Assembly: GCA_947561715.1 (NCBI GenBank)
Contig: OX387203.1
Span: forward strand, 14,074,001-14,138,000
Reading direction: 5' to 3'
DNA length: 64,000 bases
From: Ascidia mentula
Taxonomy: Eukaryota > Chordata > Ascidiacea > Phlebobranchia > Ascidiidae
The notes under the pieces are model-generated. The model saw only the letters and a program-made list of their open reading frames with translations. It made no database searches and had not been told where the DNA came from. Positions 54,448 to 63,218 of the stretch are shown here, piece after piece. A program made the position numbers and the translations under genes. Within the stretch, counting starts at the first letter, position 1, and each line of letters opens with the position of its first letter.

Positions 54448-55427
54448 ATGGGAAGAGGCCAATTGGATGCAAACCCACTGTATATTGTTGCGGCTGACGT
54501 TATGTCGCTGTATCCGAACATTCATCACTCAAAATATTCACAAACAGTGAAGCGTATCATTGTCCAACTCACGATTTTCACAGTTGCAAATGTTATCACC
54601 CAGTTTAGGGAAAGTTTTATGGAATACCAATTGCTTGCACCATGTTGTTTCCGGAGTAGCACATGTGTTATGTCAGGCCGAAATTTTCAAGAGAATAATT
54701 GATGACATTGTTTTTATCTGCATAGGCCAAACTTTTCAACTTGGAAAGCAATTTGCACGCTTCGGACTAAAGTTAATCTGGCGCACGTTGCACATAAGAA
54801 ATGAAAACAAAAGCCAATAATTTATGGATGTGCTTCATAGAACTACACCATTGCATCCGTTTCGATTTGGACTAGCTACAACAGATTGTACCTATATGGA
54901 ACATCACATCACTTTCAGCAATGAGATTGAGATACCAACAACAGCATTGACGGACCAGAGGCAAAGCGCTCGCAATTCCTCAAACGAGTGACTGCTAATA
55001 TTGTTAGAGGAGCAGAACAACAACAAATGAAAACAAATAATAAAATCACTTGGGCCTCGCAGTTCCCAGCGCTACTACAACTTAAACCAAACTGTATGGT
55101 GATATAAAAGACCACCATCTCTAAAATACCTTCTGCTACGCCCTAGGCAAATCTACAGCTAGCTTTGCAACAGGTCGGTATAAAACCAGCATGGTTAAAC
55201 CCTTCACATTTTTACAAACTCCAACTGGCAGAGTGGAAATTATATGTAAGGAACAATATGTGGGACAAACGAAAAACAGGTTTGCCATTCGTTGGTCGGA
55301 TCACCGTGCCACATGGGCTAAGTTCGACATTTCGCGCTCGTTTTTACAACATCCATACAAACTTTCGTTGAACAACCACGCACCGCAAATTTGGACATGG
55401 CTGAAGATAAATGGTCAAACAGAATAA
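54448..55427 (+). pseudogene. PLE RT/GIY-YIG remnant (unit 11)
   Basis: Matches the copy at 1848. It lies upstream of the 2.27 kb insert, which holds a different PLE remnant in the opposite orientation. Confidence 0.85.
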
Positions 55428-56471
55428 ACGCAAAAATTAACATTCAAAAATGATTTTTCCGCGGTGCAAATGTTTTTTTGTCCACATTACTTTAATCAAT
55501 TCACAAGCAGTAATGAAATCAATTTTACATTACAACTTTTAGCCCAAAACAGCTGATGGTGATCTAATATTCATCAGTCGATGATCATCGCCGTAAAAAG
55601 ATTTTATTGATAAAATCCTGTTTCATATCATGACTGTTTTTATTTATCAGCGACACCAATTTATGTTGACAAGAAGTCAATGCTGTGAAACTTTCACAAG
55701 TAAATCAGTTTACTTCAATTTGAAACTGAAACTTCTGAATGTCCACGTAATGTTGATTTTCCTATGGTTGATGTAAATTGTACTAGATATATTAGCACAT
55801 GGTTATCGTAATAAATGCTCATTACCTGTACGCTATGCCATTTGCCTTTTACACTAATGATTGTGTTTGCCAACGACACTTTTGCAGTTTTAAGGATTCT
55901 CATAGGAACAAATGTAAAAAAAACACATGTCGCCATAACTATCCTATGCAAGTGTATTTTTGCTTTCAATCAGCTCACTATCAACCCTAGGCTTTTTAAC
56001 CTTGATATAACAATAAGTTAGATATATACCTATATAAACTTTCTTTAATACACCCTATATTGCTGTTTGAGCCACTTATAACAACGTAAACTTATCCAGA
56101 AAGTTCTTCAGAACCTTGCTGTATATTCTCAATATTAGTGCTCTATCATGAGTTGAAACAGTCTTGAGCCATCTCAATGTTGTGAAACAAATTATCAAAA
56201 AAATCTTATTCTAGCCGAAAAATGAGATTACCATGTATTTCTGACATTATCCGCTCTTATACTTGGCATTTCCACGTCATATCTGTCATTACTTAGGGTT
56301 AAACCTGAATTAATGCATCGCCATTATTACTGCATTTTTACACATCTACAGATATGACCGTTGACCATCAGCAAAATAGAATACGAAACAGTGATTGCGT
56401 CCAACAATAGACCAGCACAGTCATTTCGGCGAAATGGAAATTGGCTAAAACCGAAATTATTTCACGTTTTA

Positions 56472-56501
56472 GTGAACACAACTTCAATCGATTGTGTTCA
56501 C
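56472..56501. repeat. 10-bp inverted repeat
   Basis: gtgaacacaa and ttgtgttcac are perfect complements around a 10-base loop. This is a candidate hairpin in otherwise featureless sequence. Its role is unknown. Confidence 0.6.
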
Positions 56502-56643
56502 ACAAATTATGCATTAACTCGTTGTCTGCAATATTGGTAAAACTATATCTATACTTATGAACTGTGACGCAACAATACGCTTACACTAAATAATAACAAG
56601 CAGTTCAGCATACAGTATCAGTCTAGCACAAAAGCAGCAACAA

Positions 56644-57218
56644 ATTTGAAAAAGTTCCCACCCGAGGATTTTTTCAAAAACTCACCTTAAATGTATCCAA
56701 GAGCATATGGAACAACATGTTAGTGCCTGTTTTTTACACCGGTAGCTCGCATGCCAACGAAATAACTTTTAGTCCGACAAGGGGCCATGTGACATGCAGC
56801 GTACGACCAACCTAAACAAGTGCGCATTTAATGCGACATATTTGAAAATGTTCCGAACGGAGGAATTTTATTGAACTCGCGTCAAATATAGTCAAGAGCA
56901 TATGGAACAACATACAAGTGCCTATTTTTTGCACCGGTAGCTCATAACTTTCAGTCCGACAAGGCGCCATGTGACATGTAGCGTACGATCAACCTAAACA
57001 AGTGCGCATTTAATGCGACATATTTGAAAATGTTCCGAACGGAGGAATTTTATTGAACTCGCGTCAAATGTAGTCAAGAGCATATGGAACAACATACAAG
57101 TGCCTATTTTTTACACCGGTAGCTCATAACTTTCAGTCCGACAAGGCACCATGTGACATGTAGCGTACGATCAACCTAAACAAGTGCGCATTTAATGCGA
57201 CATATTTGAAAATGTTTA
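56644..57218. repeat. 182-bp minisatellite, about three copies
   Basis: The phrase tgcgcatttaatgcgacata starts at 56821, 57003 and 57185, an exact 182-bp period. The copies starting with atttgaaaatgttccg at 56842 and 57024 are nearly identical. The copy from 56644 is diverged and about 16 bp longer. The last copy stops shortly after 57206, where atttgaaaatgttt runs into other sequence. Confidence 0.9.
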
Positions 57219-57442
57219 AAAATATTTACTTTCGAAGATTTGTTTCGTTTTAAACTTATCAAGGAATCAGCAAACTGCTTTTGCAAAATCGATATGGCTT
57301 CGTAATATTTGATAACAAAGTCATCAATTCGTGCTATTCTTTTTCTATCCAAAATGTTTGACTTTAGGTCTCCGAAATGTTGCTCAATAATTCCTTGTCT
57401 TTTGTTGTTACGTATCATGTTTAAAAGAAAACGTTTCGGCAA
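57176..57442 (-). other. Open frame of 88 codons, unassigned, downstream of the antisense PLE
   Basis: Reading on the minus strand it encodes a lysine-rich peptide (it begins MPKRFLLNMIRNNKRQ) with no domain I recognise. Its C-terminal end runs into the minisatellite. It lies just beyond the C-terminal side of the antisense PLE remnant, so it may be 3' sequence of that element or the start of another copy. Not supported as a gene. Confidence 0.25.
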
Positions 57443-57597
57443 AAACTTATGCCATCATCAGTTTGAATGACGCGGTTGGTGTAGCTCTATAAGGTGCTGA
57501 CCTGACCGACGTCACAGATTAGGCTAGCGCGGGTGGTTACGTCATTTTGCTATCGGCCACACACTACTAGAGGCAAAAAATGCACAAAAAGCGAAGC

Positions 57598-58420
57598 AAA
57601 TCGCAAAATTACACAATAGATGGCATAACACGAAACTGCTGCGCAAGTTTGCATGGCTCATGCACGAAACGCAAGACAGTTTTCTTGTTGGTGCAGCGGT
57701 CGACAAACCGTGATAGTTCCCTTCGAATTCGGTGGTTAATAGGGCATAGGTATGGTAACCTCATCACACAGAACTTGGTGCTTTCTTGTGTGGATTTTAT
57801 TCACCTGATATTGTGTACCTAGCACCGAACGTAAGCAGTTCGTAATGAACTTCAGTGGATACCCATTTTCATTAGCAGGTTTTGCACTCGAATCCTTGTA
57901 ATCAACTTGTGTTGTCTTTACTGACCAGGGACAAGATGAGGTTGATGGTAAATTCCATTGGAATATTAGTAAAAAGACTTGACACGTAAAGTGTGGCCCA
58001 GGTGGAATTCACAGGCAGCGTTTCGATTCTGTCAATGAATTCGAAGGTGTCCTTCACGGTGTTTGGGTGTTACCGTAGACTCGCAGACAACCACTTTGCG
58101 CGCATTTGTAGTTAAAACTGCCGGGGAATGTGGAAGTCCATATAGTGTCGGTATTCTGGCAGATGTCGTGTGCATAGCATTGTACTCCTCTAAATTTTTA
58201 ATGTCGGTTTCATCGTTTAGATTTTGAGCATTTTCTCAATGTATTCACATTTATCCAGGACTACCACGCCATTGCAACTACATTGGTGTTTCTTAATTTC
58301 TTCGCAGTGCACTATTGTGACATCTTCGTTGACAGAAGAAGGTTTATGGTCGTTTGGCCTCTGTTACACGGGAACAAAAAGTAGGGTTGAAATATTTGTT
58401 TCTGCCGTCCTTCATATCGA
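57598..58420 (-). pseudogene. Antisense Penelope-like element remnant with internal deletion
   Basis: Reading on the minus strand, PLE landmarks occur in order. An N-terminal RT block with VVVLDKCEYIEKMLKI lies near 58215-58265. LYGLPH follows near 58134-58151. The frame with FEFIDRIETLPV follows, and motif A reads SLFTNIPMEF near 57951-57980. The RT thumb region then appears as NGYPLKFITNCLRSV near 57831-57875, followed by a TIPMPY block, and a frameshifted continuation (RIRRELSRFVDRC) down to a stop near 57598. Sequence between motif A and the thumb, including the catalytic DD box, is missing. Several stops and frameshifts are present. It is a different PLE lineage from the one inside the satellite unit (SLFTNIP against SLYPNI). 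Confidence 0.85.
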
Positions 58421-60098
58421 ATGCTTGGTCATCTGTTGATTTAACAAAATTATCCAGTCTACACTTCTATCTTAAAAAAATGGCGATTAGCGTTCTTGCA
58501 TTTTGTCTGACTTATCAGTTAAGAACTTTCGGAATACTTCGGCAATTGTGAATCACAGTTGTTTGCAAGTCACCATCAGAAGCAGGACTGCTTGTTGCAA
58601 TGTAAAAACAACGATTATAAAATTCTGAACGAGATTCGCGACAAAATTCTATTCAAACTGCGTTGCACATTGCCATCGAACCTTCAATGATTATTAGTTT
58701 GGGCTTCCGCGCCACACAATAAACTTTCAAACAATAAAACAAAAACGTTTCCAAAAAGTGGCTGATGGAAAACTTGAAAGTCGTTGTAATTTTTCATTCG
58801 GCGCAACACGCTCTACTTCCACAGCGCAAACTTAATTAAACGCTTTGATTTTCGCATTTGTGTACAACGAAACCGGTGTTTCTAAAATGCACAATGGCGC
58901 TAATGCCCGCTACTGTTAATGGCATTACGATATTAATGATATTGAGACTAAAGACTATACATGATATTGACGTTATTGGCGCTAATGCAGTTATTAAGAA
59001 AAAAGACTGTAGGTGCTATTGGTGTTAATGGAGATATTGACAGAGAAGACTTTTGTCTCTATTGACATTGAAATCTACAAATGATTTCATTGCAAGTAAA
59101 TGTTGTTCCTTAGTTAAGAGTTCCTACAAGATTGAATGGTTACGGATAAGACGATAGAATTGAAAGTTTAACAATATATTTTTAATTATATGCTGAAACT
59201 TCTGATCACCAAATATATGATCTTATTTTGAAATAAAATTTTGTATTGATGTATGATTTTGTCACATGAGCCGAGGAAAAATCAATAAATATTTGGAAAA
59301 TTCCAATATAAAATACAAAGATTTTGTGGCTTGGTGGTGCACAAGTACAGTAAAAATGTTACCTATACTATAACAAATAATATTTGATTTGAATGGGAAC
59401 ACAGTTGATGATGAAAGTGCATGTGTTATTGCTTCATGTATTCAGTGGATTAAAGGTAGCTGTACACAAGGTTCGTTTTCGTCCGCCTTCCGACGGCGTC
59501 TTTACACAGAATGCGAAACTTGCGAACCATGCGCTGCCTACGTACGCATGCGATTTTGTTGCTGACATTTGTATTGCGTAGCCGTTATACGTATAAAATT
59601 TGACTTAAAAAGTTTTGGCATTTAACATACTTTTTAAAGAAAAACTGCTAGACTGGACAGCAATGGTAACGATGAGAAATCAGAATTTGTAAATGTGCTC
59701 ATTTACATACTTTCATTTGTAGAATTTAGTCCAGTTCTTAACTTTTTAAATAAATAACCTGGAAATCTTTTTTGTCAGAAAAAAAATGCAGGCTTGAGAA
59801 ATCAGTATTTGTCAACTGTGAATCGCCCACTGTATATTTTGTTACAGGAACTTTTTTTTTGCTTGCTGAGATTTATTTGCAGTGACACTTCCTGTAATCA
59901 CAAAGACCTATGTAGTTTGATCGTGCACCGATAAAGGGTGGTGTGCTTGTAATATGCTTCAAATCTAAGAAATCCAATTCAGGTGCGGAAATTTAGTTTT
60001 AAACTATCTTTGGCCAGCGCCCAACAGACGATTGAATGCTGCGGTTGACAGCCTTCCAAATTATGTCGCACTTCTGACTATTTCAACGACGAAAAAAC

Positions 60099-60377
60099 AG
60101 TTCATTGCCAAAAAAACAAGTTATGCTCTTCTCAAGATCATTTCACCTGAAAATCAATGGCATCGCACTTATACAAGTTGAGACAGCTAAATATCTTGAC
60201 ATGGAATTTGGTAGCCAACTTTTGTTGGGTCCACACATTAACATGGTCTGCAAAAATTAACTATCACCATCGCTATTATGTTCCGCATAATCCAAGGCGC
60301 ACTACGAACCGTGTATCATATCTAGTATTGCGCCAACAGCCCTTTTCGCACCCACACCTGACAACTACACGTATAAA
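60099..60377. other. Flank sequence next to the array end, nothing recognised
   Basis: Array similarity stops at gacgaaaaaac. A 75-codon plus-strand frame from 60157 overlaps this stretch but has no recognisable domain. Confidence 0.5.
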
Positions 60378-60684
60378 CCACTAGTGGTACGCGAGAGCTT
60401 TTCGAGAGGTACGCGATTTAGTCTACTCTATACAATTTGCCGCACTTTGCAGAAGCCAAAACCGCTGCAAATACATGATGTCGGTTTTCTTTATTGTGTA
60501 TTTGTGACGCAATAGTATCAACGTGAAATTGTTGCACTGTTGAAGTAATTCTGACATCGTGTATTCAACTGTGCAACAATATAAAGAAATCCAAGCAACA
60601 GTTATGGTATAGTAATACGGTGGTACGCAGTGTATTAAAAAACAAATGAGCGGTACGTGATTGGAAAAAGTTTGAGAAACACTG
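60378..60684 (-). mobile_element. Truncated hAT-like element end
   Basis: On the minus strand the piece starts cagtgtttctcaaact, the style of terminus seen in many animal hAT transposons. It contains the repeated gcgtacc / cgtaccac motifs common near such ends, including gcgtaccactagtgg at the other edge. The matching inverted terminus is absent, so one end is lost. No transposase frame is present. It is probably a non-autonomous or decayed copy. Confidence 0.5.
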
Positions 60685-60734
60685 ATTTAATGCATCGACT
60701 ACAACTTGGAATGCACCCATAAATATGTGCGTCA

Positions 60735-60953
60735 ATGGAATTTGGCAAAACAGACCTAAATCACAAAGGCGTACAAATATGGAACAAAATTCCAGAAAAC
60801 ATCGAAAGTTCAGTTTGGCCAGATTCCTTCTCGATTCAGAGGGGAGATGTAAATACCCCTGGGATTGTTATAGTGCGCGACACTCGATCAATTAAACAAC
60901 TATCAAAAACTTGCCGACAGCACGTGCCTGGAAAATGTTATCACAACGTTTAA
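60735..60953 (+). pseudogene. Possible LINE ORF2 C-terminal scrap
   Basis: An open frame of 72 codons contains KGVQIWNKIPENIESS near residues 11-26. This resembles the conserved tail of many animal non-LTR retrotransposon proteins, where G.(K/Q)IWN.(L/I)P..I is typical. Similarity fades after about 30 residues. No RT or endonuclease domain precedes it. Confidence 0.4.
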
Positions 60954-61845
60954 TGTCTTCTGTTGAAAAAAATTAACAAATAAATTGTTTCTTGTTCAAT
61001 GTTTCACATCGGTTTGGAAATGTTGAAATGTGTTTGTTTTTTCTGTTCTGTTTTCTGGGAATTAAAATCTTATTGACGACAAGTAGCAATATATTTCTTC
61101 AGGCTGTTTGCTGCCAAAATCAACATTTTCGAATGCGCTGTGAATGTTTTTCTGTGTGTAATGTGAATTAGCCAGAATGTCTGAACAAACATACAGACTG
61201 CAGGTTTTCCGGTAGAAATCTCACAGCCTTCTGGCATCCGGCTCGACGACAGACCTTTTTCTTCATTTGTAACTTGTTAAATACCCGTTCGCACTTTTCT
61301 CTGTCTCAATTCGTTGTTAGGATTCGTTGTCATAGTTCGCTGTTATTATTCCCTGTCATTAACTTTGCCTCCCAACTATAGTCTCGGTCAATTAACTAAC
61401 AACTGGCACGCGGTGGAAGTTACTCGCTGAGTCACTAATGCGCTTATTGGAACAAATTAAACTTAAGCCACTTGTAATGTCTGTTCACGGATCAGCAAGA
61501 ACACGCAAACAGACTATAGATTCAGCAAAGCAGCGACGGGGAAATCCTATTTGTACGCTGCACTGGTGAACTTGCCCGACGTGATCACAATTGCTTTTAC
61601 CAGGTTGGTTTGTTCTATTGCATTGTACTCTGTGATTCTCACGAAATTTTATTTGTTTAGGTGTGAATTTCGTGGCTAATGGTAGATGATGGTTCTCCAT
61701 TACCATGACGGACGCGAGAAACGATGTGGACGCAATGACTAAGTAGTTGATAGGCATTGCAGCAACTTTGAGCATTAAAAGTCTTTGCCACAATTCATTT
61801 CGATACATCGCCTATTTTTAGTGCAGCAGGGAAAGCACTGATCAT
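60954..61845. other. Flank sequence without a supported gene
   Basis: The longest frame is 107 codons on the minus strand (61485-61808, starting MYRNELWQRL). It has no domain I recognise and no homologous frame elsewhere in the window. I treat it as chance or unassigned. Confidence 0.4.
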
Positions 61846-62840
61846 GTAAATACGTCGTTTTCGCGGGTCGACTTTGAAAATCACGTGACTTTCCTACGAG
61901 TCGCGTTTAACGGCTCGCCGACATAAAATGATAAAAGCAAACTCTCAATATTTTTGCTTTCCTACCGCAATGTTCCCCGTGCGTTGTTAGGAGAGTTTCC
62001 CGCCAAGCTGTTCCTAAAGCGCAGTTTGAGAACCCGCGGAAGAGGGAAGGGTCAAGAAGTGTACAGAAAAGAACATCGACAAGCACCACAGGCAACATTT
62101 GAAGTTGGTCAAAAAGATGTATTCATCTTAGATGTGCTTGATGATATTCCTGATTTTGCTTGTGTCAAGGTAATTTTTTGATTGAAGAAAATGTAGGCAT
62201 TAATGGAAAAAACCTAGACACCACAATTCTCATTGACATTGTTTTGAAGTAAAGCGTACACGCAAGAAAAGTACCATAATCCACCACACCACAGAGATAT
62301 TTGGCATTAAATGTATTACAGCATTGATGTTTTCTTGCAGTTGTATATTACATCTTACATGTGACACATTGTATGCATAAAGTAAACTTTTTTTTTTATT
62401 TTAAAGAGCAATAATTGTATTTATGTATCATGATGCATAGAACAATTCGAAAAAGATTGTTTCATGTGGAACAAAGAGCGAACTGTATAGTAATGTGTCG
62501 AATGAATTTGCCATAGCGGGAGCATTAAAATTTCAGTCATATAACAATCAATTTGAAAATTGGGTAGACGTTGAAGAATTGTGATGGTAGAACATTTTTA
62601 GGTTCTGGCCAAAATAATTTTTTGGACGACGTTTAGGAACGAGATACCGGGGTCTGATAGCACAGTACCTGGAGGTCCACAGGACCCTCAGGTCAACGGG
62701 TGGAAAAAAGATTTCCCTTTTATCATTAGTTTAGATTCAAAAATAAACATTCTTTTGTATCTTCAAAATTAACTATGGGTCCTGTTTTTGCCACATGTTG
62801 CGAAATGACGACATCCCGTTGATGTTACTTTAATCTTGTC
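61846..62840 (+). repeat. Diverged relative of unit segment 241-1349
   Basis: Co-linear with the array unit from the E-box block to the phrase cgttgatgttactttaatcttgtc, with many substitutions and several indels. It keeps tgtaaatacgtcgttttcgcg, aaaatcacgtgac, atttgaagttggtcaaaaag and cttttatcattagtttagattc. It carries about 70 extra bases near 62613-62695 and lacks others. Similarity ends within a few bases of the start of a PLE fragment (62849), whereas in the array the same segment leads into a Gypsy scrap. Confidence 0.85.
61954..62181 (+). other. Short frame in the diverged relative, possible dead exon
   Basis: A frame open to 62181 ends with FEVGQKDVFILDVLDDIPDF followed by ACVKVIF. The stretch looks protein-like, with alternating hydrophobic and acidic residues. 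The DNA at the end, aaggtaatt, could be a splice donor or simply code before a stop. The array copies lost the equivalent of the last eight or so codons and gained 10 bp upstream, so they cannot encode it. An E2F-like tttcccgcc (61996-62004) and the CACGTG box near 61884 lie close by. Family not identified. Confidence 0.3.
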
Positions 62841-62848
62841 GTATTTTT

Positions 62849-63095
62849 TCGCTTTCAGTTGTGGTCGCCAACATAGTTATGGAGTCTGTGGAGCAAAGGG
62901 CGTTGTCAACGTTTTCCAGTCGTACTTTGCGACTACGTGGAATCGCTGCTGGAGCACCTCAACTCGATCGAAGCGAGCAGCAAGTTCACCATGGAGTTGA
63001 GCACGGTGAGGTTTTATCGTTATCGAAAACCGATACATTCCGATAGGTATCCTTCCGGTCAGCGTAGGAGGAAGAGGCCCGAGAACAAGCGGTAG
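62849..63095 (+). pseudogene. PLE fragment 1 in the right flank
   Basis: Starts inside RT motif B context with SLSVVVANIVMESVEQRAL, a PLE hallmark. After a frameshift comes VESLLEHLNSIEASSKFTME (near 62937-62996). Another frame follows with YRKPIHSDRYPSGQ. The catalytic DD box between the first two blocks is missing. The fragment ends at a stop at 63093-63095. It is 5'-truncated, a common state for PLE copies, and is followed in the same direction by a second fragment. Confidence 0.85.
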
Positions 63096-63218
63096 GTAAT
63101 GTGCGGGAGGCGCTATTAAGGAATGCTTACCCAAGCTCCTTTCTGCGCCAATCCTGCATCCTTGCCTAAAGCAAAAAGAGTCTCAGATAAAAGAGCTGTA
63201 AATGCATGAAGAAAAGGA
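63096..63218. other. Short stretch between two PLE fragments
   Basis: No PLE motif recognised. It could be poorly conserved PLE sequence upstream of motif A. Confidence 0.4.

Larger units (their letters stand above)
56251..58524. mobile_element. 2274-bp insert in the terminal unit
   Basis: Replaces 12 bp of unit sequence (offsets 3651-3662) and is absent from the ten other copies. No target-site duplication or terminal inverted repeat is obvious at the joints ctgacattat/ccgctc and gttaaga/actttcgg. It contains unassigned sequence at 56251-56640 (nothing recognised beyond a hairpin), a minisatellite at 56644-57218, an unassigned minus-strand frame and an antisense PLE remnant. It may be a nested insertion, or ancestral sequence that the founder of the amplified units lost. 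Confidence 0.85.
1..60098. repeat. Macrosatellite array, eleven tandem copies of a ~5.2 kb unit
   Basis: The phrase ggaaaatgcagcctcttaat recurs at 1, 5262, 10508, 15769, 21246, 26492, 31722, 36916, 42110, 47371 and 52601, always in the same orientation, and the sequence between occurrences is almost unchanged. Unit lengths are 5261, 5246, 5261, 5477 (with gap and duplicated flank), 5246, 5230, 5194, 5194, 5261, 5230 and a disrupted last unit. The right end is a sharp break at 60098, where the unit stops 17 bases short of its usual end. The left end is not reached. The unit carries only retroelement debris and no rRNA, histone or tRNA gene that I can see. Near-identity points to recent amplification or ongoing homogenisation by unequal exchange or conversion. 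Confidence 0.98.
52601..60098. repeat. Array unit 11, terminal type A' copy with a 2.27 kb insert
   Basis: Unit sequence runs to offset 3650 at 56250, is interrupted by foreign sequence at 56251-58524, and resumes at offset 3663 (58525). It has no 31-, 36- or 15-bp deletion. Private differences are a T-to-G at 56217, loss of 8 bp near 59296 (between two short tggaaa repeats) and a premature end at offset 5244. Terminal copies of satellites often escape homogenisation, which fits these private changes. Confidence 0.93.

Noticed and set aside
56285..56300. Telomere-like ttagggtta
   Set aside because: A single occurrence with no tandem copies.
1..60098. Dozens of 60-100 codon frames repeated identically in every unit, which could look like a conserved gene family
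   Set aside because: They overlap each other on both strands, lack recognisable domains apart from the PLE and RNase H pieces, and are identical only because the DNA copies are nearly identical. Conservation here says nothing about selection on protein.
1..60098. Ribosomal DNA, histone cluster or other multicopy gene array
   Set aside because: No rRNA core sequences, histone-like frames or tRNA cloverleaf were recognised in the unit.
1..60098. CRISPR array or prokaryotic defence island
   Set aside because: The repeat unit is 5.2 kb with no short repeat-spacer pattern, and the retroelement content is typical of animals.
61485..61808. 107-codon minus-strand frame as a host gene
   Set aside because: No recognisable domain, and it lies in a flank full of element remnants. 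Length alone is weak support.
62840..62860. Splice acceptor (ctttcag) joining the upstream exon-like frame to a coding exon
   Set aside because: In frame, ctttcagttgtggtcgcc encodes LSVVVA, the normal PLE sequence at this place, so the tract is explained as retroelement coding sequence.
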